Shown: one piece after another, positions 1-9,199 of the stretch
How the letters are laid out: the number at the start of each line of letters is the position of its first letter
How positions within the stretch are numbered: position 1 is the first letter of the stretch
From: Rhizobium sp. BK376
Lineage (GTDB): Bacteria; Pseudomonadota; Alphaproteobacteria; Rhizobiales; Rhizobiaceae
Length of the DNA stretch: 64,000 nucleotides
Assembly (NCBI RefSeq): GCF_004341625.1
Contig: NZ_SLZG01000015.1
Span: forward strand, 62,001-126,000
Reading direction: 5' to 3'
Notes under the pieces: generated by a model
Told to the model about the DNA's origin: nothing
The model's input: only the letters and a program-made list of their open reading frames with translations
Databases searched by the model: none
Made by a program: the position numbers and the translations under genes

Positions 1-472
1 GGGCGGCTTCTCCGGCCGGTCCGTCCATCAATCCTTCGTTCGCAACATAGGCGTTGGACCATTGGTTGACGCGCACGAAGGCGGCGCCGGCGGCCTTGGC
101 GACGGCTATCGCCTGGATCGCGCCATTCGCCAGCACATTCACGCCAATCGGCAGGCCGCTCGCCCGTCTTACCGTGTCGGCCATGACCGCCATGGAAGCG
201 GCTGTCTCGGGCCCAAGACGATCCGGCTTGGCAAACGGAATATCGCCGTGGTTCTCGACGATCAACCCGTCGACGCCACCCGCCTTGTATCGTTCGGCTT
301 CGGCGACCGCAAAATCGATGATTTCGGAAATCGGTTGGCCATCATAGTTTGGAGAGCCGGGCAGGGCCAGCGAATGGATGACCCCGATGATCGCTTTGCG
401 CCGGCCAAAAATCTGTTCGATCGCGTTTGGCTTTGGTCGGAAAACAGGATGTGCCTTGGTTGCTTCACTCAT
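1..472 (-). CDS. BtpA/SgcQ family protein (C-terminal part outside window)
   Basis: The reading frame opens with ATG at 470-472 and runs off the left edge, so only about 157 N-terminal residues are visible. The protein starts MSEATKAHPVFRPK and continues with GVIHSLALPGSP, then GVDGLIVENHGDIPF and GLPIGVNVLANG. These are typical of the TIM-barrel BtpA/SgcQ family, named for a photosystem I assembly factor but common in sugar-catabolic loci such as E. coli sgc. It lies 89 bases downstream of the family 5 binding protein on the same strand and is probably the distal part of the sugar locus. The biochemical role of the non-photosynthetic members is not settled, so no reaction is assigned. Confidence 0.8.
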   Translation of the reverse strand, partial: MSEATKAHPVFRPKPNAIEQIFGRRKAIIGVIHSLALPGSPNYDGQPISEIIDFAVAEAERYKAGGVDGLIVENHGDIPFAKPDRLGPETAASMAVMADTVRRASGLPIGVNVLANGAIQAIAVAKAAGAAFVRVNQWSNAYVANEGLMDGPAGEAA

Positions 473-561
473 CTAATATGCCTTTTGTTGTCGTGTGTTT
501 CGCCGCCGCAAACTGAGAGACTTCTGCGGCGGCCTTGCCTGAATTTCGGGTCGAACTCCGA

Positions 562-2076
562 TCATTTTTCCAGCCACGCGTCGCCGAGACGGAATGCGGT
601 GTCGGGATAGGGCGTCCAATGCAGCTTTTTGCCGGAGCCCTGCAACGTCGAGTCGAAATGAAGGAACATCATTGCCGCATCGTCGGAAATGATCTGTTGA
701 GCCTGTTTATACATCGCTGCGCGGTCGTCCTGGGTTGCGCTGACGCGTGCCTTGCGCATCAGGCCATCCACCACGTCGCTCTGGTAACCCGAGAAGTTGT
801 TCGGGCCATCCTTGGTGAACCAGTTGAACATATTGCCATCCGGATCCGGGCGGCCGCTCCAGGGAGACCAGCAGATATCGTAGTCTCTTTTCTGCAGAAC
901 GGTGATCAGGCTCGTCGCGTCAACCTGTCGGACCGAGACCTTGAAACCGGCTTCCTGTGCCTGTGCCTGGATGATCTGGGCTATGCGCAGTTGCAGCGGC
1001 GAGGCGACGACCGTGATCGCGAAAGAGACGCCGTCCGCATGGCCGGCCTCTGCCAGCAGTTGCTTGGCCTTGGCGATATTGCGCTTGTAGGGCTTGAAAT
1101 TCGCGTCGAAGGCCCAGGAGACCGGGGGGGGTACCGGGCCGTAGGACGGTGTGCCGGAATTGAAGTAGGCGACCTTGTTCACCACATCTTTGTCGATCGC
1201 ATAGAGCAGCGCCTGCCGCACCTTCTTGTTGTTGAACGGAGCGGCCGTGTTGTTGATCGAAAACGCGTTGAACCCCAGGCCAGGAAGGTCGGCAACAGCA
1301 ATATTCGGGTCGGTCTTGATCTGGCCGAGCATCTGCGGTGGCACAAGATCGGTGAGCTGCAAGTCGCCGCTTTTCAAGCTTGCGGTACGCAAGGTTTCAT
1401 CCGGGATCGGGCGGATGACGATCTTGTCCAGTGCCGGACGTCCCTTGAAGTAGCCGTCAAACGCAGTGAGAACCATCTGGCCGTTCTTTGTCCAGCTTTC
1501 CAGCTTGTAAGGACCGGCACCGACGCCTTTTGCCGGAAAGTCTGGGCCGAGCTTCTGCAGCGCGGTCGGCGAGACGAACAGCCCGGCGCGATTGGTCATC
1601 ACCAGCGGGAACTGCGCATAGGGCTGAGAGAACTTGACGGTAAAACTCAAGGGGCCCGTTACGTCGACCGAGGTGACAGGGCCGAGATCTGAGCGACGGG
1701 GCGAGCCGACCTTCGGGTCGAGCATGCGGTCAAGATTGAATTTTGCGGCAACAGCATCGTAGAGGGTGCCGTCCTGGAACGTTACGCCGGGCTTGATGTC
1801 GAACGCATATGTCAGGTTGTCGATCTGCTTGTAGCTCGCGATGCCCGGCACGACCTTAAGGTCGGGGGTCATGGTCAAAAGCGGTTCGTAGATGAGGTAC
1901 TGCTCGTAAAGCTCGAAATAGGAAGCGAAGAACGCCGGATCGAGCGTTACCGGATCGGAAACGACGCCGACATTGAGCGTGCCTCCTTTCTGCGGGGTCT
2001 GGGCAGACGCGCTGATCGGCAGCAGAAACAGGGAGAGGGCGGCAATGCCTAAGATCGAAGTGCACGTTGTTCTCAA
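562..2076 (-). CDS. ABC transporter substrate-binding protein, family 5 (SBP_bac_5)
   Basis: This 504-residue protein has a signal peptide (MRTTCTSILGIAALSLFLLP, cleavage near ASAQ) and a family 5 periplasmic binding fold. Landmarks are GGTLNVGVVSDPVTLDPAF at the mature N terminus, YEPLLTMTPDLKVVPGIA, and the late block DICWSPWSGRPDPDGNMFNWF. The family binds peptides, opines, nickel or oligosaccharides, so the ligand is open. The start is TTG at 2076, preceded by AGAAGGA with a 9-base gap; no better ATG is in frame. No permease or ATPase of the matching oligopeptide type is visible, so partners are either beyond the left edge or the protein is an orphan. It sits after a GntR gene in the sugar locus. 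Confidence 0.85.
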   Translation of the reverse strand: MRTTCTSILGIAALSLFLLPISASAQTPQKGGTLNVGVVSDPVTLDPAFFASYFELYEQYLIYEPLLTMTPDLKVVPGIASYKQIDNLTYAFDIKPGVTFQDGTLYDAVAAKFNLDRMLDPKVGSPRRSDLGPVTSVDVTGPLSFTVKFSQPYAQFPLVMTNRAGLFVSPTALQKLGPDFPAKGVGAGPYKLESWTKNGQMVLTAFDGYFKGRPALDKIVIRPIPDETLRTASLKSGDLQLTDLVPPQMLGQIKTDPNIAVADLPGLGFNAFSINNTAAPFNNKKVRQALLYAIDKDVVNKVAYFNSGTPSYGPVPPPVSWAFDANFKPYKRNIAKAKQLLAEAGHADGVSFAITVVASPLQLRIAQIIQAQAQEAGFKVSVRQVDATSLITVLQKRDYDICWSPWSGRPDPDGNMFNWFTKDGPNNFSGYQSDVVDGLMRKARVSATQDDRAAMYKQAQQIISDDAAMMFLHFDSTLQGSGKKLHWTPYPDTAFRLGDAWLEK

Positions 2077-2280
2077 TTCAATGTTCCTTCTCTGGTGTTT
2101 TTATTGTGTTGCGGGTCTTCGAGGACGCGCTTTTCCTACGCCGGGTGAAGGCCCGGCGGCATAATTGCTGATGACAAAGGATGAGTTGCAATCGCCGGGG
2201 CGTGCGTGGCAAACCTCCGGCAGTCCCGCGAACTGCGCCGCGAGGCATTGTCCTAGAAACGGCAGTCAGCGCCGGTGCGG

Positions 2281-3045
2281 TTAACCCAGCTTCACGTGGA
2301 AGCTGTAGCGTTCGGCCAGATAATGAAGCACGACATATTCGACCGGTCGCCGGTCGGGCATTCGCGACGTCCTGTGGCAGATGAGAACGACCGCGGGCTG
2401 TTTCACTTCAAGAATGCGTGCCGTTGTTGCGTCGGCCAGCGCGCCCTCGATCCTTTCGTCGCCGGTATCTATGACGATGCCGTCCCGGCGCAGCCGGTCA
2501 TAGAGAGAGCTCGCATCCAGCTCCTCAACCGTTGGAATTCCTGATTTCTCGAAAATCGAGGGCTTCATGTAAGTGATCGACGTCGCAAGCGGCCTGTCGT
2601 CCGCAAACATCGTTCTGTCGATCTCTACAACGGGCTCTCCAGGCAGCATCTGCAATTCCGCAGCAACGACCTGGCTTGCCGGCACGATCTTGATCCAGCG
2701 TGTGCGATAGCCAGGCTGCAGACCTCTTGACCGCATGTCCTCCGAGAACGACGAAATCCGGTTGAGCGGCCGCTCGACACGCGGCTCGACTACGATCGAT
2801 CCACGCCCTGATCGCCTTTTTATTAAGCCTTCCGTCTCCAGATAGTCGAGCGCGGCCCGTGAGGTGCTGCGGCTAACTCCGAAATGCAGGTTGATTTCGG
2901 TCTCACCTGGCAGCGTATCTCCCGGCTTGAAACGTCCGCTATCGATGTCACCTCGCAGCCGCTCGGCAATCTGCGACCAGAGAGGGATGGGGCCTTCATC
3001 AAGTTTTGCGTCGTTCCAGCTCATGTCGAAAGAGTATAACGTCAT
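2281..3045 (-). CDS. GntR/HutC-family transcriptional regulator with UTRA domain
   Basis: The 254-residue protein has an N-terminal GntR winged helix at about residues 18-85 (IPLWSQIAERLRGDIDSGRF, then INLHFGVSRSTSRAALDYLE). A UTRA effector domain follows from about 95 to 245. UTRA domains usually bind a sugar phosphate or a pathway intermediate. The gene sits in the middle of the sugar locus, 137 bases after the SIS gene and 204 before the binding protein, so it is likely a local regulator. The ATG at 3045 lies inside a short palindrome, GTCATGAC (3041-3048). An alternative in-frame ATG at 3024 would leave that possible operator upstream of the gene. Neither start has a strong ribosome binding site. 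Confidence 0.85.
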   Translation of the reverse strand: MTLYSFDMSWNDAKLDEGPIPLWSQIAERLRGDIDSGRFKPGDTLPGETEINLHFGVSRSTSRAALDYLETEGLIKRRSGRGSIVVEPRVERPLNRISSFSEDMRSRGLQPGYRTRWIKIVPASQVVAAELQMLPGEPVVEIDRTMFADDRPLATSITYMKPSIFEKSGIPTVEELDASSLYDRLRRDGIVIDTGDERIEGALADATTARILEVKQPAVVLICHRTSRMPDRRPVEYVVLHYLAERYSFHVKLG

Positions 3046-3182
3046 GACATTTCGTCAAGCTGCTTTTGCTAAATTTTCTCTCATTCTGCGATTTGATTTT
3101 GATTTGAGGGCATCGGCTTTGAAGGGGCCGCTAATTCAAGGACAGGCCAATTGCAAATCGATCGTGCTGCGCTCTGTCTCCT

Positions 3183-4199
3183 TCATCGAGCCATCAATCG
3201 CGATTGGATCTCAAGATGAACGCTGCCGTTGTCGCGCCCCGCGCGGGGCGACTCCAAAGCAAGGTTGTTTATATTCGCTACCGCGAGGCATAGGCACTGC
3301 AGTTCGAATGTCGTGCGCAGCACGGACCGAAACTGGGCCGCCCAGGAAGGATTTTCAGGAGGGCCTCCGATCAGCCCGGCGTGGGCCACGAAGGTCGAGA
3401 ATTGTTCGACGACACCTTCGCCTCGCGAACGCCCGGCTACGTTGCCGGCCAGCGCAAGAATTGTATCTTCCGGTTCAACCATGAAATTCATGCCATGAAT
3501 GAAGTTTTCGGTTTCAGCCGCAATCGCGACGAGACCGCCCGCTTCGTGAAATTTCGCAGCCCCATATTCGGCTGACCCGAGATCGGGCCCGGCGCCCAGC
3601 AGAAAGAGCTTGCCTTCGCCCATCCCCGCGGCAATGGCAACCGCCCTTGTACTTGCGTCTTCCAGCAGAGAGGGAACTTTCCCAAGGATGTGTGTCAGAT
3701 CCTCGGCGGCCTTACCCTTGAAATGCAGCCCCAGCCGCACGAGAGCCAGCATCGTCACCGCATAATCAAGCGTGTGCGGCGTCTTTCGAGAAAGCGGTGT
3801 GAATGGCAGCAAGATCGTATCGTCTGCAACACTTGCGAGAGCGCTGTCTTGATTGCACGTCACCGCGATCACTCTTGCGCCTGCGGCATGCGCAATGGTC
3901 GCCGCCTCGACCGTTCGCTTCGTTCCCCCCGAAATCGAGGAAAGGATCACCGTGTCGCCGGCAAGGAAGCGGGTGAAGCCGGCGAGCGACATCGATGTTC
4001 TTGCAACGATATCAATGTCCATTGCTGCAAACACGCCGGCAAGAGCTGCTGGTGCGAACACCGAGTCTCCACAGCCCCCGGCGAATATTCGCCCCTCGGC
4101 CCCAGCAAGTTTTGAGACGGCGGAAGCAATGGGTCCAAGGCAATCGGCAAGCACGCTCGCCTGTGCGGCGATCTCGCGCTCCATCATATCGTTGATCAT
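3183..4199 (-). CDS. Double SIS-domain sugar-phosphate isomerase/deaminase-like protein
   Basis: This 338-residue protein contains two SIS (sugar isomerase) modules. The first, near 35-150, has IFAGGCGDSVFAPAALAG and VILSSISGGTKRTVEA. The second, near 195-320, has KLFLLGAGPDLGSAEYGAAKF and HEAGG. The arrangement resembles GlmS C-terminal, AgaS and FrlB-type proteins, which isomerise or deaminate phosphosugars or deglycate sugar-amino acid conjugates in the cytoplasm. It starts 12 bases after the eIF2B-like gene ends and is surely co-transcribed with the upstream kinase and transporter genes. The specific substrate cannot be told from sequence, but the context suggests a phosphorylated sugar imported by the adjacent ABC system. 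Confidence 0.8.
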   Translation of the reverse strand: MINDMMEREIAAQASVLADCLGPIASAVSKLAGAEGRIFAGGCGDSVFAPAALAGVFAAMDIDIVARTSMSLAGFTRFLAGDTVILSSISGGTKRTVEAATIAHAAGARVIAVTCNQDSALASVADDTILLPFTPLSRKTPHTLDYAVTMLALVRLGLHFKGKAAEDLTHILGKVPSLLEDASTRAVAIAAGMGEGKLFLLGAGPDLGSAEYGAAKFHEAGGLVAIAAETENFIHGMNFMVEPEDTILALAGNVAGRSRGEGVVEQFSTFVAHAGLIGGPPENPSWAAQFRSVLRTTFELQCLCLAVANINNLALESPRAGRDNGSVHLEIQSRLMAR

Positions 4200-4211
4200 G
4201 TCGAACCTTTA

Positions 4212-5183
4212 TTACGGCTTGAACGTCTGGCGACCAAGCATCCAGATCGCCTGGGGAGGAACCGGCCCATGTTCCGTAAGGAGCATGGTGACCAGATTTG
4301 CAGGGATAACTTCAAGTTCGGGTGCTCGCGTATCGGCCCTCTCGATCCCATCGATTTTCAACGCATCAAGGAGGGGGTGGTCATAATTCCTGATGGCGGG
4401 CGCAGGACGGTGACCGTCGTAGCTGCGGGTATCCAGTTTGAGCAAATCCGTGCAGCCGTAAACTTCGACATCCTGTTGGGCCGCGAGCCGGGCAATCATC
4501 CGACTACCGATCGTATTAAGAAAGCTTCCATCCGCACGCAATGTCTCGACCCCGAACAGTGCTACATCGCAATCTGCCAGTCCGTGTTCGATCGCAGCAT
4601 CGGGTATATATCGCACGTGCAGTCCTGCCGGCAGGAACTCGTCGAGATAGCGCGCGCCACCGGCGATCGTTCGGCTTTCCGGAACAACGACAACAAGATC
4701 AGCATTGGTTTTGGCAAGCGCCAAAACGATGGCAGCGACCGTACTGGAATAGTCAAATGCCATGACCCCACGTGCGCCGGATAGATGCCGAACGGCCGAC
4801 GATATCAGCGTCTGCCTGCGAAGGTCGGCAGCTGCGGTCCACTCATGGATGCGCTGCTTGAGCGCCTCGGCCTGCCGGTCAGGGTCGATCTTGTCGAGGT
4901 CGGCAAGAAGTAGAGATAGGCTGTTGCCAATGACGGGCGTATCCTGACCGCGTGTGCGCGAGATAAAGCCGGCGGCAAGCCGCGCTCGCCGCAGAGCCTC
5001 GGTCCGGTCGGCGATCGTCTCAAGAATATGCAGGAGCAACTGGTTGCCGAGCGACACGTGCTTGCTGGCACCAAGCACGCCTTCGTCGACGATCTGCCAG
5101 AGAAAATGCATTGTCTGATCGTCGGGCTTTGAAAGGTCCAGCCCGCTCAATTCCATCACATGTTCAAATCGCCGTTCAGGCAT
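4212..5183 (-). CDS. eIF2B/MtnA-like (initiation factor 2B-related) protein
   Basis: The 323-residue protein resembles the alpha/beta/delta eIF2B superfamily. That family includes methylthioribose-1-phosphate isomerase (MtnA) and ribose-1,5-bisphosphate isomerase, which convert aldose-1-phosphates to ketoses. The helical N-terminal half is followed by GVMAFDYSSTVAAIVLALAK, VVVPESRTIAGGARYLDE, then DVALFGVETLRADGSFLNT and IGSRMIARLA. In known isomerases I expect a catalytic Cys in the first block and Asp in a GAD-type motif in the third. Here Asp (FDYSS) and Glu (GVET) stand in their places, so activity may differ. Its start codon overlaps the PfkB stop as TGATG, indicating translational coupling with the kinase. 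Substrate unknown. Confidence 0.7.
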   Translation of the reverse strand: MPERRFEHVMELSGLDLSKPDDQTMHFLWQIVDEGVLGASKHVSLGNQLLLHILETIADRTEALRRARLAAGFISRTRGQDTPVIGNSLSLLLADLDKIDPDRQAEALKQRIHEWTAAADLRRQTLISSAVRHLSGARGVMAFDYSSTVAAIVLALAKTNADLVVVVPESRTIAGGARYLDEFLPAGLHVRYIPDAAIEHGLADCDVALFGVETLRADGSFLNTIGSRMIARLAAQQDVEVYGCTDLLKLDTRSYDGHRPAPAIRNYDHPLLDALKIDGIERADTRAPELEVIPANLVTMLLTEHGPVPPQAIWMLGRQTFKP

Positions 5184-6136
5184 CAGCGGGCTCCATCTGA
5201 AAGGGTCTTGCTTGCATCAAATCGCCCGGACGTCGAAAGAAGCTGTTTAACGGCGTCCCGTCGGGGCATCGAGGCCTGGGCGCCAAAGCTGAGAGTGGCG
5301 ATGGCCGCCGCTGCGTTGGCGAACTGAAGGCGGTCGTGTACAGGCGAATTTTCGAGCTTCGAGGCCAGATAAGCCCCGGCAAAACAGTCGCCGGCGCCCG
5401 TCGTATCGACGGCCTCTACCTTGAAACCCGGAACGTCCAGCGTGCCGCCGTCGGATATCCTGCGGCAACCCTCTGCGCCTAGCGTCAAGACAATCTCGCC
5501 GCCTGGCCGGAGCATGCCGGGATGGATGCAGCGGCCGAGTGCCTGCGATGCCTCCTTGAGGGCCTCACCGTTCAAGAAGAGGGTATCGACCATCGACAAT
5601 ACCGTCGACAGGTGCTGCGGAGACAACCGAATATCGGGCGGTTCCAGATCAAGCGAAACGGGAATGTTGCGATCACGGGCCATCGCAAATGCGCGAAGGG
5701 TCAAATCGGCCGAGCCATAGGTCGCGTGCACGTGGCGAATTCCTTCAAAAGCCTCTGGCACAAGATCGTCGGGCTTTGGCAGATAGGCGTCGGATTCGAG
5801 CTTGATCAGGGATTTCTCCCCCGATGGAGACAGGAGAACCACGCACATGAAGGTACTGACCGCCGGAAGTTCCTTGACGAAGCCGACATCGACACCGTCC
5901 GCCATCAGATGTGCGAGCGTTTGCCGGCCGGCGGCATCATCGCCAACCACCGAGAGCAGGCGCACGCTACGACCAAGCCTTGTAAGCGCAACGGCGGTGT
6001 TGGCAGACATCCCACCCGGTCGTTGCCCCAGATTTCGGCCTGATATTTTCTGGTCGAAGCCCGGTATGGATGGCACGGAAATAAAGAGATCGACGTCGAG
6101 ATCGCCGATGCAGAGCACGTCAAATTCCGTCTTCAC
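5183..6136 (-). CDS. PfkB-family carbohydrate kinase
   Basis: This PfkB/ribokinase-family sugar kinase has about 317 residues from a GTG at 6136. I chose this start because it overlaps the upstream permease stop as GTGA; a longer in-frame ATG at 6220 would lie deep inside the permease gene. The N terminus reads VKTEFDVLCIGDLDVDLF. The substrate-side motif RPGGMSANTAVALTRLG and the C-terminal signature VDTTGAGDCFAGAYLA, containing the catalytic Asp, are intact, so an active ATP-dependent kinase is expected. It is coupled upstream to the ABC permease and downstream to the eIF2B-like gene, so it probably phosphorylates the imported sugar or an intermediate derived from it. Confidence 0.88.
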   Translation of the reverse strand: MKTEFDVLCIGDLDVDLFISVPSIPGFDQKISGRNLGQRPGGMSANTAVALTRLGRSVRLLSVVGDDAAGRQTLAHLMADGVDVGFVKELPAVSTFMCVVLLSPSGEKSLIKLESDAYLPKPDDLVPEAFEGIRHVHATYGSADLTLRAFAMARDRNIPVSLDLEPPDIRLSPQHLSTVLSMVDTLFLNGEALKEASQALGRCIHPGMLRPGGEIVLTLGAEGCRRISDGGTLDVPGFKVEAVDTTGAGDCFAGAYLASKLENSPVHDRLQFANAAAAIATLSFGAQASMPRRDAVKQLLSTSGRFDASKTLSDGAR

Positions 6137-7110
6137 AGCTTGAAGCTCCACATCTTGCGGATAACGTCGCTGCGAGCCACGGATGCGATGAGCATCACGC
6201 CGATAATGCCGAGCTGCCATGCCGCCGAAATATTGGCAAGTTGAAGGCCGATTTGCAGCGTGGTGATAATCAGGATGGCGATGACGGTTCCTGGAATGCC
6301 GCCCATGCCGCCGAAAATATGGGTTCCGCCAAGGACGGCAATCGTCACGGCAAGAAGCTCCATACCCTTGCCGGCGTCCGGACGCGCAGCGAGGAACCAG
6401 GAGAGCGAGATGACACTGCCTAGGGCCGAAAGCAGGCCGCTCAGAATATAGAGGCCGATACGCAGGCGAACGACATTCAAGCCAGAGAGATGTGCAGCAC
6501 GTTCATCGTTGCCGCATGCAACGATATGCCGACCGATGGTCGTGCGCGTCAACATGACGTGGAGAATGATTGCAACCGGCAGGAGAACGAAGAGAAAGGA
6601 GTTCGGGAGGGAGAACGTCGTGCCCTGGCCCAGCCAGCTGAACGATTGCGGCAAACCACCGACCGGAGCTCCCTGCGTCGTTGCGATGGCCACCCCTCCG
6701 TAGGCAAACATGGTAGCCAGTGTCGCCATCAGCGAGGGAATATTCAAGACGTTGATGAGCACGCCGTTCAGCAGACCGAGGAGGCCGCCGAACGCCAGCC
6801 CCACGATGCACGCCGGCCAAATTGCAAAGCCCGCTGCAAACAACCCCCCGATGACGACACCGGTTAAGGAGACGATTGAACCGACGGACAAATCGATGCC
6901 CGGGCCTCCAGCAAGGATGACGAGTGTTTGCCCAAGACCGAGCAGCCCAAGCACCGGAACGTATTGGAGGAGGTATGGCAGCGTGCTTGCCTGCAGGAAG
7001 TAGGGGGACACTGCGCTCATTGCCACCAGTGCCACCAGCCAGAGGCAGACAAGCAATAGAAGCCGTGACTTGAGCGGATCGCCACGAAAATAGGTCATGA
7101 AGTTTGTCAT
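6133..7110 (-). CDS. Ribose-type (CUT2) ABC transporter permease
   Basis: This 325-residue, strongly hydrophobic protein belongs to the RbsC/branched-chain permease superfamily of CUT2 sugar importers. The segment LGQTLVILAGGPGIDLSVGSIVSL matches the conserved G-G-hydrophobic-D-L-S-V motif, and VLGGTHIFGGMGGIPGTVIA matches the cytoplasmic loop (VLGGTSxxGGxGxxxGT) that contacts the ATPase. About eight to ten membrane segments are apparent. Its start overlaps the stop of the other permease by 4 bases (ATGA), and its own stop overlaps the kinase start, so the three are translationally coupled. It is the second half of a heterodimeric channel. Confidence 0.9.
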   Translation of the reverse strand: MTNFMTYFRGDPLKSRLLLLVCLWLVALVAMSAVSPYFLQASTLPYLLQYVPVLGLLGLGQTLVILAGGPGIDLSVGSIVSLTGVVIGGLFAAGFAIWPACIVGLAFGGLLGLLNGVLINVLNIPSLMATLATMFAYGGVAIATTQGAPVGGLPQSFSWLGQGTTFSLPNSFLFVLLPVAIILHVMLTRTTIGRHIVACGNDERAAHLSGLNVVRLRIGLYILSGLLSALGSVISLSWFLAARPDAGKGMELLAVTIAVLGGTHIFGGMGGIPGTVIAILIITTLQIGLQLANISAAWQLGIIGVMLIASVARSDVIRKMWSFKL

Positions 7111-8090
7111 CGGGGGCTCTTGGTTTTCCTAAGATTGTGCAAGGCGTCGCCAGCAAGGACGATGATGAGCAGCGACCCGATGATCACGGTTTCCCATAAT
7201 GAGGAGATCCCGACCAGTACGAGCCCGTTCTGTATGACACGAATGAAGATCACGCCGAGCAACGTCCCGAGCAGGCTGCCGACGCCGCCCGTGATGCTGG
7301 TGCCGCCGAGGACGGTGGCGGCGATCGCCTCGAGCGCGACCGTGGTACCGATGTTGATTTCCACATTGCGCAGCCTCGCGACGTAGAGAAGTGCAGCAAA
7401 ACCGGCCAGCAATCCGAGTATGGCATAGGTCGCAATCTTGGTGCGATCGACGTTGATGCCGACAAGCCGCGCCGATGGTTCGCTGCATCCGATCGCATAG
7501 AGGTGTCGGCCGAACGGGATCTTCCTCAGGATGAGCCAGCAGCCTAGATAGACGCAGATGATGACGATCGCTGCCGCGGGTATGCCGAGGACGTTGCCGT
7601 TGATCATCGGAGAGAGCGTGCCAGGAAGCCCGGAGATCCAAGCGCCGCCAATGGCCAGAAACATGATTGCGGAGAAAATATACATCGAGCCGAGCGTCGC
7701 GATGATTGGCGGCACTTTCAGCTTTGTGGTCAGAAATCCGTTCCAGCCGCCAAGCAGCGCACCTGTCAGAAGGCCCATCGGCGCAACAGCAACAGAAGGC
7801 AGGCCGGCCTGATATCCCTTCCCGATGATGATCGCGGACACAGCCAGAATGCCGCCGACGCTGACATCTATTCCGCCCATGATGATTACCAAAGTCATGC
7901 CCGCGCTGACGATCGCCAGTTCAAGTGCCACGCGCAGCGTCTGAATCAGGTTCAGAGGAGTTAAAAAATAGGGGGACGCAAACGAAAACCCCGTGCCAAC
8001 AACGAGGATGGCCGCGAAAAGCGCCAACTCGCGTGTCGCGGTCGGCGAAGTGATGCGAAGTGCGGGGCGCATGGCGATAACATCTTGCAT
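7107..8090 (-). CDS. Ribose-type (CUT2) ABC transporter permease
   Basis: The 327-residue integral membrane protein is the first of two RbsC-like permeases in the operon. TLVIIMGGIDVSVGGILAVSAI is the conserved membrane motif, and TVLGGTSITGGVGSLLGTLLG is the ATPase-contact loop. It starts 65 bases after the binding-protein gene ends and overlaps the second permease by 4 bases. Together with the single-domain ATPase and the RbsB-like protein, it forms a complete importer for a pentose, hexose or related compound across the inner membrane. Confidence 0.9.
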   Translation of the reverse strand: MQDVIAMRPALRITSPTATRELALFAAILVVGTGFSFASPYFLTPLNLIQTLRVALELAIVSAGMTLVIIMGGIDVSVGGILAVSAIIIGKGYQAGLPSVAVAPMGLLTGALLGGWNGFLTTKLKVPPIIATLGSMYIFSAIMFLAIGGAWISGLPGTLSPMINGNVLGIPAAAIVIICVYLGCWLILRKIPFGRHLYAIGCSEPSARLVGINVDRTKIATYAILGLLAGFAALLYVARLRNVEINIGTTVALEAIAATVLGGTSITGGVGSLLGTLLGVIFIRVIQNGLVLVGISSLWETVIIGSLLIIVLAGDALHNLRKTKSPR

Positions 8091-8155
8091 GGTAACAACT
8101 TTCGATCTTTCCCGGCAAGACGCAGGGGACTTGCCGGGATCGGTGGACAGGCAGA

Positions 8156-9139
8156 TCAGAAGTTGAAATTGCCGATATTATCCTTGGTGAAAACCATCGG
8201 CGCGCCAAGCAGCAGCGTCTTGTCGGCAGGCATCCATTTCACGTCAGCTTCCAAGCCATCGACCTTCGGAGCTGCATCGAACTTCGAGCCATCGGCAATC
8301 TGTTTGCCGGCCCAGACCGTAAGATAGCCAAGGTCGGCAGGGTTCCAAAGCACGGTGTAGGTCATGGCGCCGCTCGTGACATAATCACGAACCGTATTCG
8401 GCGAGCAGAAGCCGCTGGTCACGATCGAACCCGTACGCCCCGCCGCTTCAACGGCCTGGCCGATCCCCGGGCAGGTCGTCGACGCGATGCCGATGATGCC
8501 CTTGAGGTCGGGATTCCGCGTCATTGCATCGGTTGCGAATTGAAATGCCCGTGCCGCAGTCCCGTCCGTATGATCGACCGAGACAATCTGAAGATCCGGA
8601 TAGGCCGACTTTGCCCGTTCCTGGATGGCGGCGATCCAGTTGTTCAGGCTCGCAATGGTCGGCGCATCTGAAATGATTGCGATCTTGCCCTGCTTGCCGA
8701 CGCGTTTGACCATTTCATCGAGGATCGTGTAACCGAGATCCTTATCCATCGCTTGAGCGACGTAGAACTCGCGATCACTGCCCGCAGCGTCCGCGTCCGA
8801 CGTGATGACGTGAACGCCTTTCTTCTCGGCGGCCGTGATCGCCGGCTTCAACGTTTCGACGTCGACGGGCGAAACGCCGACCACGTTGAAGCCCTGATTC
8901 ACGAAACTCTCGAAGATCCGGAGCTGGTCCGCCGAATTTGTGCTGGTCGGACCCTGCTGTGTATATTGGACGCCAAACTTCGCCGCCGCCTTCTTCGCTC
9001 CCTCCTCCATGGCGACATAGTAGGGGATGCCCTGGATCTGTGGGACAAAGGCGACGCGCACGTCGGCGGCATGGACTGCAACGATCGTCGCGGTATTGGC
9101 AAGAAGGCCTATGAAAGCGGATATCATCAGGTTTTTCAT
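8156..9139 (-). CDS. Periplasmic sugar-binding protein, RbsB-like (Peripla_BP_4)
   Basis: The 327-residue protein has a signal peptide (MKNLMISAFIGLLANTATIV, cleavage near HAAD) followed by VRVAFVPQIQGIPYYVAMEEG, typical of type I periplasmic binding proteins for sugars and autoinducer-2. Further family marks are GVSPVDVETLKPAITAAEKKGVHVI split over two strands and helices, and GIIGIASTTCPGIGQAVEAAG. It delivers ligand to the two permeases encoded next. The QGIPYY segment is more reminiscent of LsrB/RhaS-type binders than of RbsB itself, so ribose should not be assumed. It lies 60 bases downstream of the ATPase gene. Confidence 0.88.
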   Translation of the reverse strand: MKNLMISAFIGLLANTATIVAVHAADVRVAFVPQIQGIPYYVAMEEGAKKAAAKFGVQYTQQGPTSTNSADQLRIFESFVNQGFNVVGVSPVDVETLKPAITAAEKKGVHVITSDADAAGSDREFYVAQAMDKDLGYTILDEMVKRVGKQGKIAIISDAPTIASLNNWIAAIQERAKSAYPDLQIVSVDHTDGTAARAFQFATDAMTRNPDLKGIIGIASTTCPGIGQAVEAAGRTGSIVTSGFCSPNTVRDYVTSGAMTYTVLWNPADLGYLTVWAGKQIADGSKFDAAPKVDGLEADVKWMPADKTLLLGAPMVFTKDNIGNFNF

Positions 9140-9199
9140 GTTTTAGTTCCCTTTGGTTTCTTGTTGAATGCTCTCCGGCAAGCCGGATTGTGCCAGCGC

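Noticed and set aside
535..1692. 385-codon plus-strand frame opposite the family 5 binding protein
   Set aside because: The minus strand has a clear signal peptide and SBP_bac_5 motifs; the plus frame is a high-GC shadow.
2140..2157. GCCGGG/CCCGGC stem between the GntR and family 5 binding-protein genes
   Set aside because: Only 6 bp and no T-run; not convincing as a terminator.
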